Shown here one piece after another: positions 17,937 to 26,129 of a stretch of 64,000 nucleotides of DNA. How positions within the stretch are numbered: the stretch's first letter is position 1; each line of letters begins with the position of its first letter. The stretch comes from Micromonospora trifolii. Its GTDB lineage: Bacteria > Actinomycetota > Actinomycetes > Mycobacteriales > Micromonosporaceae. The DNA lies in contig NZ_JAKKFD010000055.1 in NCBI RefSeq assembly GCF_022229005.1, positions 92,328 through 156,327 of the forward strand, written 5' to 3'. A program made the position numbers and the translations under genes. The notes under the pieces are model-generated. The model saw only the letters and a program-made list of their open reading frames with translations, did not search any database and had not been told where the DNA came from.

Positions 17937-18725
17937 TCAGCGACTCCAATCCTGCTTCGCGGCCCTGACCAGCTTGTCCTTCAGCTCGCGGGTGTGCCGC
18001 CGGCTCACCGGCAGCTCGGTCGAATCGATCACCACCACGTAGCCGGAGTTGACCAGCCGCAACTCCGCGATCAACTTCAACTGCACCAGGTACGACCGGT
18101 GCACCCTGACGAAACCGGCATCGGCCCAGCGCTCCGCCAGCGTGGCCAGTGAGACCCGCACCAGGTGCGACCCCTCAGCGGTGTGCAACCGGGCGTAGTC
18201 GCCCTGCGCCTCCACCCACCGCACCGCCGAGCGGGGCAGCATCCGGGTGGTGCCGGCCAACTCGATGGGGATGGTCGGGTCCTCCTCCGCGCGGGCCAGC
18301 GCCGCCGGGTGCGACGGCACCACCCGCGAACCGATCACCCGGCGCAGCGACTCGGCCAGCCGATCGGCGCGCACCGGTTTCCGGACGTAGTCGGTGGCGC
18401 CCAGATCGAACGCGTCCACCGCGCCGTCGTCGTACGCGGTGACGAACACGATCGCCGGTGGCCGGGCGAAGCGGCGCAACACCCGGGCCAGCTCCATGCC
18501 GTCCAGGCCGGGCATCCGGATGTCCAGGAAGACCACGTCCACGTCACCGTCGCGCAGCAACCGCAGCGCCTCGGTGGCATCCCCGGCCGTGTGCAACCGG
18601 GCCACCCGGGGGTCGGCCCGCAGGTGGTACGCCAGCTCGTCGAGCGCGGGCGGCTCGTCGTCCACGGCGAGGACGCGCAGGAAACCGGACGCGTTCACCG
18701 CACCCGTTCCGGTTCGCTCGCTCAC
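17937..18725 (-). CDS. LytTR-family response regulator
   Basis: The 262-residue regulator starts at a GTG that overlaps the upstream kinase stop as GTGA, deciding the start over a much longer upstream frame. The receiver domain has the D22/D23 acidic pair, D68 (VVFLDIRMPG) and the lysine of YVRKPVR. A LytTR DNA-binding domain covers about 150-255 (VRWVEAQGDYARLHT, VRVHRSYLVQL, LPVSRRHTREL). LytTR regulators bind short direct repeats and often control carboxylate transporters or surface genes. Its partner is the kinase directly upstream. Confidence 0.93.
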   Translation of the reverse strand: MSERTGTGAVNASGFLRVLAVDDEPPALDELAYHLRADPRVARLHTAGDATEALRLLRDGDVDVVFLDIRMPGLDGMELARVLRRFARPPAIVFVTAYDDGAVDAFDLGATDYVRKPVRADRLAESLRRVIGSRVVPSHPAALARAEEDPTIPIELAGTTRMLPRSAVRWVEAQGDYARLHTAEGSHLVRVSLATLAERWADAGFVRVHRSYLVQLKLIAELRLVNSGYVVVIDSTELPVSRRHTRELKDKLVRAAKQDWSR

Positions 18726-19948
18726 GACCCTGCCCGCACGCCGGGGTGGAACTTCGGCACCCGCATGCTCACCTTCGTGCCCGAGCCCAGCCCGGTCTCC
18801 ACGACCAGGCCGAACCGGTCCCCGAAGACCGAGCGCAACCGCTCGTCGACGTTGGAGAGGCCGACGTGCTGGCCCGTGTCGTCGCCCGGGTCGCCGGTGC
18901 CGCGGGCCAGCTCGGCGATGCCGGCGGTCAGCGTGGTCGGATCCATTCCCACTCCGTCGTCCTCCACCGTGATGTGGCATTCGGCTCCCGCGTCCCGGGC
19001 CTCGATGCTCACCATGCCCGTGCCCGGCTTGCGGGACAACCCGTGGCGAACCGCGTTCTCCACCAACGGCTGGAGGCAGAGGAACGGCAGCGTCACCGGC
19101 AGCACCTCCGGGGCGATCTGCAACCGCACCTGCAACCGGTCGCCGAACCGCGCCCGTTCGATGGTCAGGTAGCGGTCGATCGACCGCAGCTCCTCGGCCA
19201 GCGTGGTGAACTCCCCGTGCGCCCGGAACGAGTACCTGGTGAACTCGGCGAACTCCAGGATCAGCTCCCGGGCCCGCTCCGGGTCGGTGCGGACGAACGA
19301 GCCGATCGCGGTCAGCGCGTTGTAGATGAAGTGCGGGCTGATCTGCGCCCGCAACGCCCGGATCTCGGCGCGGGCCAGCCGCTCCCGCGACGAGTCCAGC
19401 TCGGCCAGGGCGAGCTGGTTGCCGGCCCAGTGCGCGGTCTCCAGGGTGGCCTGCACCAACCCCGGAGGCGGCGGGCTGTCGGCGACAGCCACCAGCGCGC
19501 CCACCACCCGGCCGTCCGCCCCCAGCAACGGCGCGACCACCGCTCCGCGGACCGGGCAGTCGACCCGGTCGCAGTGCAGCTCCTGCTCACCCAGCACTGT
19601 CGAGCGGCCGGTGTCCACGGTCCGCTGGGCCGCCGCGAGCAGTTGATCTCCGTGGTGCGTGCCGCGCCCGTCGAGGGCCAGCAGCCGGTCGGCGTCGGTG
19701 AGCGCCAGCCCGACCGCTCCCACCAGCGCCCGCAGATGGCGTACGGCCTTCGCCGCGCCCGCCTCGCTCAACCCCGCTCGCAGAGGCTCGGCGGCCAGGC
19801 CGGCGGTGTGCAGCACCTCGTAGGTGGCCCGTTGGGTGGCGGTGGCGATGCCACGGCGGGCCCGCAGCCGCAGCACCGCCAGCAGGGCCGCGGTCAGCGC
19901 GGTGACGAGTGAGACGACGCCGACCACGGCGGAGAGGTTGGCAGCCAC
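18722..19948 (-). CDS. LytS/YehU-type sensor histidine kinase
   Basis: The 408-residue kinase has a single N-terminal transmembrane helix (about 6-28). A GAF-like domain (about 55-160) contains two nearby cysteines (LHCDRVDCPV, C126 and C131). A His_kinase domain follows with QISPHFIYNAL (H206), then an ATPase domain ending GSGTKVSMRVP. The GHKL ATPase has VENAVRHGL and DDGVGMD. In enteric bacteria related kinases sense extracellular pyruvate and control pyruvate or carboxylate symporters. The two SSS symporters in this window are plausible targets, by inference. It overlaps the LytTR regulator by four bases. Confidence 0.92.
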   Translation of the reverse strand: MAANLSAVVGVVSLVTALTAALLAVLRLRARRGIATATQRATYEVLHTAGLAAEPLRAGLSEAGAAKAVRHLRALVGAVGLALTDADRLLALDGRGTHHGDQLLAAAQRTVDTGRSTVLGEQELHCDRVDCPVRGAVVAPLLGADGRVVGALVAVADSPPPPGLVQATLETAHWAGNQLALAELDSSRERLARAEIRALRAQISPHFIYNALTAIGSFVRTDPERARELILEFAEFTRYSFRAHGEFTTLAEELRSIDRYLTIERARFGDRLQVRLQIAPEVLPVTLPFLCLQPLVENAVRHGLSRKPGTGMVSIEARDAGAECHITVEDDGVGMDPTTLTAGIAELARGTGDPGDDTGQHVGLSNVDERLRSVFGDRFGLVVETGLGSGTKVSMRVPKFHPGVRAGS

Positions 19949-19987
19949 GCAGCGATCCTCGCCCCTGCGAGCCGGCGCGCCAACCCT

Positions 19988-21571
19988 CTAGTACGCGCCC
20001 TTGCGGGCGAGCACCACCCCGACGGTGCGCCACAGGATGCTCAGGTCGTACGCGAGCGACCAGTTGTCGACGTAGTAGAGGTCCAGTCGGACCGACTCGT
20101 CCCAGGACAGGTCGGAGCGGCCGGAGACCTGCCACAGCCCGGTCATGCCGGGGCGGACCAGCAGCCGGCGCCGCACGTCACCCAGGAAGTCACCGTCGTC
20201 GGCCGGTAGCGGGCGGGGCCCGACCAGCGACATCTCGCCCCACAGCACGTTGATCAGCTGCGGCAGCTCGTCCAGCGACGTGGCCCGCAGGAAGCGGCCG
20301 ACCGGGAAGACCCGAGGGTCCTCCTTCATCTTGAACAGCATGCCGTCGGTCTCGTTCCGATCGACCAGGCTGGCCAGGCGGTCCTCGGCGTTGACGTACA
20401 TGGTCCGGAACTTCCACACCCGGAACGTGCGCCCCTCGTGCCCCACCCGGGGCTGGCGGAAGAAGACCGGCCCGGGGTCGGAGATCCGGATCGCCACGGC
20501 GATGGCCAGGAAGAGCGGGGACAGCAGCAGCAGGCCGAGGCCGGCGGCGACCCGGTCCATCAGGTTCTTGGCGAGCAGCGCCGGCCCGGAGAGGGTCGGC
20601 TCCTCGACGTGCAGCAGCGGCAGACCCTCGATCGGCCGGATGTGCACCCGAGGGCCGGCGATGTCGGTGAGCTGCGGGGCGACCACCAGGTCGACGCCGG
20701 AGCCCTCCAGCTGCCAGGCCAGCCGGCGCAACTCGCCCGGCTCCGCGCTGGCCGACCCGCAGACGGCGATGGTGTCCCCGCCGACCTCACGGACCAGGGC
20801 CAGGACGTCGCGTCCGGCGTACACCGGAACCGGGGTCGGCATGCCTCGGGCCGCCGCGTACCCGTCGGTGATGTGGATGGCGACGGGCATCAGCCCGGCG
20901 GCCGGGCTGCGGGTGACCGCCGCGTAGACCTCCAGGCACTCGGGCAGGGTGCCGACCAGCACCATCCGGTGGGCGGCCTGGCCGGCCCGCCGCCGGATGT
21001 AGTGCAGCGCCCACCGGGCCACGAAACGGCCCCACAGGATCAGCAGCAGCGCCCCGAGCAGGGCCGTGCCGACCGTCCAGCGGGACAACTCGGTCTTGGT
21101 GGCGAAGGCGAGGAACGAGACACTCGCGGCGACCGTCACCCCGGCCCGGATCACCCGCTTGAACTCGTCCGGGCCGAGCCCCAGGTAGCGGCGGTCGTAC
21201 GCCCGGTTGCTCCAGAGGATGATCACCCAGCCGAGCGGGAGCAGCAGGTAGGAGACGGTGTGGAACCAGGTCGGGTCCTGCTGGGTGCCGGAGAACCCGG
21301 AGGCGGCCTGGTCGAACAGCTGGATCGCGATCCAGCTGGCGAATGCCGCCGCGCCGAAGTCGAGCAGCAGCAGGATCGCGGTGTAGGGGCGGTGCCAACG
21401 GGAGACGCGGCGTCGCGCCCTGGTCCATGCCGACCGAGGGACGCCGTTGTGGGACGGCGGCGTCGGCGGCTGGATCTCGAAGCTGTCGACGTGCCGCACG
21501 AGTCTGCTCCGGCCTTCGTTGGTTACCGGGCGCTGGAGGCTTGCCGTCACCTCACCCATGTCCTCCCGCAT
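19988..21571 (-). CDS. Polyprenyl-phosphate sugar-1-phosphate transferase (WbaP/WcaJ-like)
   Basis: The 527-residue protein has four N-terminal helices, a CoA-binding-like cytoplasmic domain (about 190-310), one more helix near 345 and a C-terminal bacterial sugar transferase domain. The latter carries VFFRQPRVGHEGRTFRVWK, TSLDELPQLINVLWGEMS, LVGPRP and RPGMTGLWQVSGRS. It should start exopolysaccharide or wall-glycan assembly by moving a hexose-1-phosphate onto undecaprenyl phosphate at the inner face of the membrane. Neighbouring glycosyltransferase and LCP genes fit that role. The 252 bases before it contain no gene; a TATAGT at 21730-21735 is a possible -10 element. Confidence 0.93.
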   Translation of the reverse strand: MREDMGEVTASLQRPVTNEGRSRLVRHVDSFEIQPPTPPSHNGVPRSAWTRARRRVSRWHRPYTAILLLLDFGAAAFASWIAIQLFDQAASGFSGTQQDPTWFHTVSYLLLPLGWVIILWSNRAYDRRYLGLGPDEFKRVIRAGVTVAASVSFLAFATKTELSRWTVGTALLGALLLILWGRFVARWALHYIRRRAGQAAHRMVLVGTLPECLEVYAAVTRSPAAGLMPVAIHITDGYAAARGMPTPVPVYAGRDVLALVREVGGDTIAVCGSASAEPGELRRLAWQLEGSGVDLVVAPQLTDIAGPRVHIRPIEGLPLLHVEEPTLSGPALLAKNLMDRVAAGLGLLLLSPLFLAIAVAIRISDPGPVFFRQPRVGHEGRTFRVWKFRTMYVNAEDRLASLVDRNETDGMLFKMKEDPRVFPVGRFLRATSLDELPQLINVLWGEMSLVGPRPLPADDGDFLGDVRRRLLVRPGMTGLWQVSGRSDLSWDESVRLDLYYVDNWSLAYDLSILWRTVGVVLARKGAY

Positions 21572-21823
21572 GACACGGGCCGCTCACTCGGCGTGAAGGC
21601 CCGGGTCGCCCACCGTCCCAGTCTCCCACGCGGGCTCCGAACGATCGTCGCCCCGAAGGAGATTGGCGACCGACGGTGCTGGAGGGATCTGGCCGGCTCC
21701 GCACCATTTCAGAAGCCGGGGACCGGGCCACTATACCGATGGATGCGCGCGTGGCGAGAAGGGCGGACCGGAGCTTCCACTCAGGGAGGGCGATTCCGCT
21801 CTGTAGCCCTGAAGTGCAATTAC

Positions 21824-22684
21824 TCACCGTACGAGGCGAGACAACCGACGGTCAGCGAGCGGCTTGCCGCCGGTCTGGCAGGTGGGGCAGTACTGGAGGC
21901 TGGAGTCGGCGAACGACACCTCGCGCACTGTGTCCCCGCAGACCGGGCAGGGCAGCCCGGTGCGCGCGTGCACCTTCAGCCCGGAACGCTTCTCGCCCTT
22001 GAGCTCCGCGGCCCGCTGACCGAGGGACCGCTCTACCGCGTCACCGAGGACCTGTCGGGTGGCGGCGTGCAGTGTGGCGATCTGGGCGTCGGTGAGCCGA
22101 TCGGTGATCGCGAACGGGGACAGCTTCGCGGCGTGCAGGATCTCGTCGGAGTACGCGTTGCCCACCCCGGACAGCACCGACTGGTCGGTCAGCACCCCCT
22201 TGACCTGCCCCCGTCTGCTCCGCAGCCGCTCAGCGAAGAGGGGCAGATCCGCGGCGAGCGCGTCCGGGCCCAGCTTGGCCACCCCGGGGACCGCCGCGAG
22301 GTCGGTCACCAGATAGGCGGCCAGCTTCTTCTGCGTGCCGGCCTCGGTGAGGTCGAAGCCGGAACCGTCATCCAGGCGTACCCGCACCGCGATCGGACCC
22401 TTGCCCGGACGCAGTGGGGTGGTGGCGGGGAACGCCTCCCGGTAGTGCAGCCAGCCCGCTCGCGCCAAATGCACCACCAGGTGCACTCCGCCCTCGAAGA
22501 GGACGTCGAGGAACTTGCCGTGCCGACTGGCGTCGACCACCGCCCGGCCGGCGACCTCGGTCGGCGCCGGCTCGTACGTTTTCAGGGCGCTGATCGCGGC
22601 GATCTCCAGCCGATCGACGCGCCGCCCCACCGCGCGCTGACGCAGGTAACCCGCGAGCGCCTCAACCTCCGGTAGTTCGGGCAC
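21824..22684 (-). CDS. Fpg/Nei family DNA glycosylase-AP lyase
   Basis: The 286-residue enzyme begins with GTG then PELPEVEALAG, so P2 and E3 are the catalytic residues and the GTG at 22684 is fixed; a longer frame to 22783 is wrong. The lysine of HGKF, the H2TH region (QSVLSGVGNAYSDEILHAA) and a zinc finger CPVC-x18-CPTC near the C-terminus are all present. It excises oxidised bases from DNA. It diverges from the GT4 gene with an 80-base spacer that contains a leader peptide gene on the other strand. Whether it prefers purines or pyrimidines is unclear. Confidence 0.92.
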   Translation of the reverse strand: MPELPEVEALAGYLRQRAVGRRVDRLEIAAISALKTYEPAPTEVAGRAVVDASRHGKFLDVLFEGGVHLVVHLARAGWLHYREAFPATTPLRPGKGPIAVRVRLDDGSGFDLTEAGTQKKLAAYLVTDLAAVPGVAKLGPDALAADLPLFAERLRSRRGQVKGVLTDQSVLSGVGNAYSDEILHAAKLSPFAITDRLTDAQIATLHAATRQVLGDAVERSLGQRAAELKGEKRSGLKVHARTGLPCPVCGDTVREVSFADSSLQYCPTCQTGGKPLADRRLSRLVR

Positions 22685-22708
22685 GACACAACGGTAGCCT
22701 TCTTTCCC

Positions 22709-22768
22709 GTGAGCGTGAGGAATGAGCTTGCGAGTCCCGCAATCGCGAACGAAGGGCAAGCTCCGTGA
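22709..22768 (+). CDS. Leader peptide overlapping the glycosyltransferase start
   Basis: A 19-residue frame from GTG reads VSVRNELASPAIANEGQAP and ends in a TGA that overlaps the GTG of the next gene (GTGA, 22765-22768). The start resembles short V/M-S-E/V-R-N-E reading frames that I recall from other actinobacterial upstream regions. It probably serves translational coupling rather than making a functional peptide. Confidence 0.5.
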   Translation: MSVRNELASPAIANEGQAP

Positions 22769-24036
22769 GAATCGTGGTGGCACACAACCGGTACCGGGAA
22801 GCGCAGCCCTCCGGTGAGAACACGATCGTCGACTCGGAGATCGCTCAGCTCACCGCCGCTGGCGTCGAGGTGCTGCCCTTCATCCGTAGTTCGGACGAGA
22901 TCCCGTCGATGTCGAAGGCGGCGAAGGCGCTGCTGCCGATCTCGCCGATCTGGGCGCCGCGCGCCCAGCACGACCTGAGCCGACTGCTCACCGAACACCG
23001 ACCGGACGTTCTGCACCTGCACAACCCGTACCCCCTTATCTCGCCCTGGGTGGTGCGGACCGCGCACCGGCACGGCGTGCCGGTGGTGCAGACGGTGCAC
23101 AACTACCGGCAGGTCTGCTCGTCGGGGATCTACTTCCGCGACGGCGTGATCTGTCAGGACTGCAAGGGTCGGGCGTTGGGTGTGCCGGCGATCAAGCACC
23201 GCTGCTACCGCGACTCGGCGGTGCAGAGCGCGCTGATGGCTACCACCCTGGCCGTGCACCGGGGCACCTGGCGCTCGGTGGATCGGTACATCGCGCTCAC
23301 CTCGGCGATCGCCGATCACCTCCGCGACTACGGCATTCCGGACGAACGCATCGTGGTGAAGCCGAACTCCGTACCCGATCCGGGTCGGCCGGCGCCGCTG
23401 GGTGACGGGTTCCTCTACATGGCCCGGCTCTCCCCGGAGAAGGGCGTCGACCTGCTGCTGGACGCCTGGCGTCGGCACCCGGTGGGTTCGCTGGGCACGC
23501 TGCGGGTGGCCGGCGACGGCGAGCTGCGCCACCTCGTGGAGGCGGCCGCCGCCGAGCGACACGACGTGGTCTACCTCGGTCAGCTCGACCGGGCCGGCGT
23601 GCAGGCCGCCGTCGAGGCGAGCGCTGTGGTGATCGCCGCCGCGATGTGGCACGACGTGCTGCCCACCGTGATCATCGAGGCGTTGGCGAACGGCCGGCCG
23701 GTGCTCGGTACGGCATTGGGCGGCATTCCGTACCTGGTCGGGGCCGACGCCCCGCACGAGCCCGCCGGCACCGGGCCCGCCGAGGTCGCCTCCGCGGTCG
23801 CCGGGGGCGGCGGCGGGTCAGCCATGCCGGCGGGAATCGGTCTGGGTGAGGCCGGTTGGGTGGTCGCTCCGGAGCCGGCCGCGCTCGCGGCCGCGCTGCC
23901 GGTCGCCCGCGCCGGTGCGTCCGGGCTGACAGTGGGCGCCCGCGCCCGCTATGAGCGAACCTTCCACCCCGACGTGGTCACCAAGCGGCTCATCGACATC
24001 TATGCGGGCCTGGCCCGAACTCCCAACCACGTCTGA
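22765..24036 (+). CDS. Glycosyltransferase family 4
   Basis: The 423-residue GT-B enzyme has HLHNPYPLISP in the N-terminal half. The donor side has GDGFLYMARLSPEKGVDLLLD (two runs around 212-230), a GDGELRH segment and a C-terminal ALANGRPVLGTALGGIPYLV, in which the usual E-x7-E is present near PTVIIEALANG. A cysteine-rich stretch (VCSSGIYFRDGVICQDCKG) is typical of a subset of these transferases. It likely adds a sugar to a lipid-linked polysaccharide at the membrane, in line with the sugar transferase nearby. The start overlaps the stop of a leader peptide. Confidence 0.9.
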   Translation: MRIVVAHNRYREAQPSGENTIVDSEIAQLTAAGVEVLPFIRSSDEIPSMSKAAKALLPISPIWAPRAQHDLSRLLTEHRPDVLHLHNPYPLISPWVVRTAHRHGVPVVQTVHNYRQVCSSGIYFRDGVICQDCKGRALGVPAIKHRCYRDSAVQSALMATTLAVHRGTWRSVDRYIALTSAIADHLRDYGIPDERIVVKPNSVPDPGRPAPLGDGFLYMARLSPEKGVDLLLDAWRRHPVGSLGTLRVAGDGELRHLVEAAAAERHDVVYLGQLDRAGVQAAVEASAVVIAAAMWHDVLPTVIIEALANGRPVLGTALGGIPYLVGADAPHEPAGTGPAEVASAVAGGGGGSAMPAGIGLGEAGWVVAPEPAALAAALPVARAGASGLTVGARARYERTFHPDVVTKRLIDIYAGLARTPNHV

Positions 24037-24083
24037 ACCCGACCCACCCCGCCCCACCCCGTCCCGTCTTGCGCCGTGCCGTG

Positions 24084-24161
24084 CATGATCGCGCTCGATC
24101 CAGGAAGTAGTCCCGTCCGGCTGCTCCGAGGCCACTACATCCTGGATCGAGCGCGATCATG
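24084..24161. repeat. Long intergenic hairpin element
   Basis: Arms of 28 bases (24084-24111 and 24134-24161) pair at 27 positions around a 22-base loop. Each arm begins with CATGATCGCGCTCGATCC. It lies 48 bases behind the GT4 gene, but there is no T run, and the symmetric GATCG-rich ends look more like a dispersed palindromic repeat than a plain terminator. Together with the next element it fills the 328-base gap 24037-24364. Confidence 0.7.
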
Positions 24162-24223
24162 GCGGCGGACGCCGCCACGCCGCCGCCCCTCCGCGCGGCG
24201 CTGCGGACGGGGCAGGCGGATCT

Positions 24224-24313
24224 GCCCGCAAGATCTGCGCAACATCAGGGATGTTGTGGTCTCCCGCCGGTCGGAGGCAGCAACTTCGGGGAAGTTGGGT
24301 GGATCTTGCGGGC
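24224..24313. repeat. Three-way-junction palindromic element ending in GATCTTGC
   Basis: An outer 12-base stem (GCCCGCAAGATC at 24224-24235 with GATCTTGCGGGC at 24302-24313) encloses two inner perfect hairpins. These are CAACATC-agg-GATGTTG (24240-24256) and CAACTTC-ggg-GAAGTTG (24281-24297). The whole could fold as a cloverleaf-like structure. It shares the AAGATC/GATCTTGC ends with the elements at 9011-9087 and 51011-51081. Confidence 0.65.
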
Positions 24314-24364
24314 GGGCAGCGCGCAGACAGGCGGGCGCGTGGGTGAGGGGTTGGGCTGGGTGGG

Positions 24365-25087
24365 TCAGCGCAGGGAGGCGCGGGCGGAGAAGGCGATGCT
24401 GGCCAGCAGGAAGCCGCCGTTGACGATCGTGAAGGCGACCATCACCCAGAGGACCAGCGCGGGGGCCACGGCGAGCACCAGGGCGGCCACGAAGACCACA
24501 GCACCGTAGTCGCGGACCAGCTTCACCAGGCGCACCGGCAGCGAGGTCGAGGTGACCATGCTGGCCGCGTTCGGGCCGGCCTGCATCACCGACGTCACCA
24601 GGTTGACCATCCAGGTGCCCGCGAAGGTCGCCACGAGCCAGGTCGGCGTGGCCGGCTCCTGCGCCACGGCGGTGGCGGCCAGGGCCGCCACCAGGGCGAT
24701 CTGCGCGGCCACGTCGCAGAGCACGTCGACGCGCGCGCCGGCCGCGCTGCCCTGGCCGGTCACCCGGGCCAGCTGCCCGTCCGCGCAGTCCAGGGAGTAC
24801 GCCACCTGCCAGCCGACCAGGGCGAGCAGGCCGACGACCCAGGCCGGTACGTCCCCGGCGGCGACCGGGCCGGCGAGCGCCACCACGGTGACCGAGGTGG
24901 CCAGCCCGAGCACCAGGTTGGTGATGGTCAACGCTGTCGGTCGCAGCCCGAGCCGCTGGGCGACGAGCGCGAAGACGGCCCCCAGCCACTGGCTGATCGA
25001 CTCGCTGAACAGGCCGCCGCCCCGGTTCACCCGGTGGAAGTCGGCGACGGTGGGACGGGGGTCAGCCAAGCTGGTCGCGGATTGCAC
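24365..25087 (-). CDS. CDP-alcohol phosphatidyltransferase family protein
   Basis: The 240-residue membrane enzyme has the full family signature D-G-x2-A-R-x8-G-x3-D-x3-D (DG of DCADGQLAR through DVLCD) and about five or six helices. It should move a CDP-linked alcohol or diacylglycerol onto a hydroxyl acceptor, releasing CMP, at the cytoplasmic membrane. The GTG at 25087 gives a 26-base overlap with the upstream dehydrogenase gene; a frame reaching 25318 is rejected because it is the antisense of that gene. The neighbours suggest that the CDP-alcohol comes from the adjacent nucleotidyltransferase. Confidence 0.9.
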   Translation of the reverse strand: MQSATSLADPRPTVADFHRVNRGGGLFSESISQWLGAVFALVAQRLGLRPTALTITNLVLGLATSVTVVALAGPVAAGDVPAWVVGLLALVGWQVAYSLDCADGQLARVTGQGSAAGARVDVLCDVAAQIALVAALAATAVAQEPATPTWLVATFAGTWMVNLVTSVMQAGPNAASMVTSTSLPVRLVKLVRDYGAVVFVAALVLAVAPALVLWVMVAFTIVNGGFLLASIAFSARASLR

Positions 25088-26129
25088 CGGCGTAGTCTGC
25101 CAGCCGTTCCCGGGTCTCGGTAGGCGACAGTGCCAGGTGTTCGAGGATGGTGTACCGGTCCGGCCGGGTACGCGGCGCGAACTGCACCGCCTCGATGAAC
25201 TGGTCGTCGGTGAGCGCCACCTCGCCGGGGAGCCGGGGCAGACCGTGTCGGGCCAGGCAGGCGGACATCTCCCGAAAGCGGCGGAGGTCTCCGCGCAGCC
25301 AGGTGCAGAACAGCGCACCCAGCCCGGCCAGCTCGCCGTGCGAGGCGGTCCCGGGAAAGAGCGAGTCGACAGCGTGCATGATCTCGTGGCAGCCGCCGCT
25401 GCACGGACGGCTGGTGCCGTCGACAGCCATCGCCAGGCCGCTGGAGATCAACGCTTCGGCGAGGACGATCACGAAGGCGTCGTCGCTCATGTCGCCGGGG
25501 TGGTTGAGCACCGCCTCGGCGCCCGCTCGCGAGAGCGACGCGGCCAGCCCGTCGACCGGCTCACCGCGTACCTGCCGGGACAGCTCCCAGTCGGCCAGCG
25601 CGCTGATGTTGCTGATCACGTCGCCGATGCCGGCCCGGTTGTGCCGGTCCGGGCCGCTCTCCACGAAGTCCAGGTCGACGATCACCCCGATCGGGATGTG
25701 GACGCCGTAGGAGCCCTTGATCCCGTCGGTGATCAGGCTGGCCACCGGGGAGGCGATCCCGTCGTTGGCGAGGCTGGTCGCCACCGACACCATCGGCAGA
25801 CCTCGACGGGTCGCCGCGTACTTGGCCACGTCGATGGTCTTGCCGCCACCGATGCCGACCACCGCGTCGTACGACCGGGCGCGGAGTTTGCCGCCCAGGT
25901 CGTCGGCGGCGTCCAGGGTCCCGCCGGAGACGGTGAAGACGTCCGCCGAGCGCAGCGACGGTCGGATCAGCTCCGCGATCTGGGCGCCCTGACCCGGGCC
26001 GACCACCACCGCGACGTCACCCCCGGAGGAGATCCGCCCGTCGGCCAGGATCGCCCCCAGGTCGGCGACCGCCCCGCGTCGCACGTCGATGTGCAGCGGG
26101 GTGAGGACGCTCCGAGCTAGTAGAGGCAC
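25062..26129 (-). CDS. Glycerol-1-phosphate dehydrogenase-like iron-containing dehydrogenase
   Basis: The 355-residue protein belongs to the AraM/EgsA-like branch of the iron-containing alcohol dehydrogenases. The NAD loop is VVGIGGGKTIDVAKY (90-104), and likely metal ligands are D170, H248 (GGCHEIMHAVD) and H264 (SHGELAGLG). SVATSLANDGIASPVAS is a family hallmark. Relatives make sn-glycerol-1-phosphate from dihydroxyacetone phosphate. It overlaps the nucleotidyltransferase gene by 13 bases and the CDP-alcohol transferase gene by 26, so the three make one operon. The actual substrate may be another keto-polyol phosphate. Confidence 0.86.
   Translation of the reverse strand: MPLLARSVLTPLHIDVRRGAVADLGAILADGRISSGGDVAVVVGPGQGAQIAELIRPSLRSADVFTVSGGTLDAADDLGGKLRARSYDAVVGIGGGKTIDVAKYAATRRGLPMVSVATSLANDGIASPVASLITDGIKGSYGVHIPIGVIVDLDFVESGPDRHNRAGIGDVISNISALADWELSRQVRGEPVDGLAASLSRAGAEAVLNHPGDMSDDAFVIVLAEALISSGLAMAVDGTSRPCSGGCHEIMHAVDSLFPGTASHGELAGLGALFCTWLRGDLRRFREMSACLARHGLPRLPGEVALTDDQFIEAVQFAPRTRPDRYTILEHLALSPTETRERLADYAGAIRDQLG

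Noticed and set aside
24084..24161. Simple intrinsic terminator for the GT4 gene
   Set aside because: The hairpin is unusually long, has no T tract, and its symmetric GATCG ends look like a dispersed palindrome. It may still end transcripts.
25088..25318. Possible 77-codon N-terminal extension of the CDP-alcohol transferase
   Set aside because: That stretch is antisense-like coding of the dehydrogenase and full of Arg/Ser/Pro. The GTG at 25087 begins where protein-like sequence starts.
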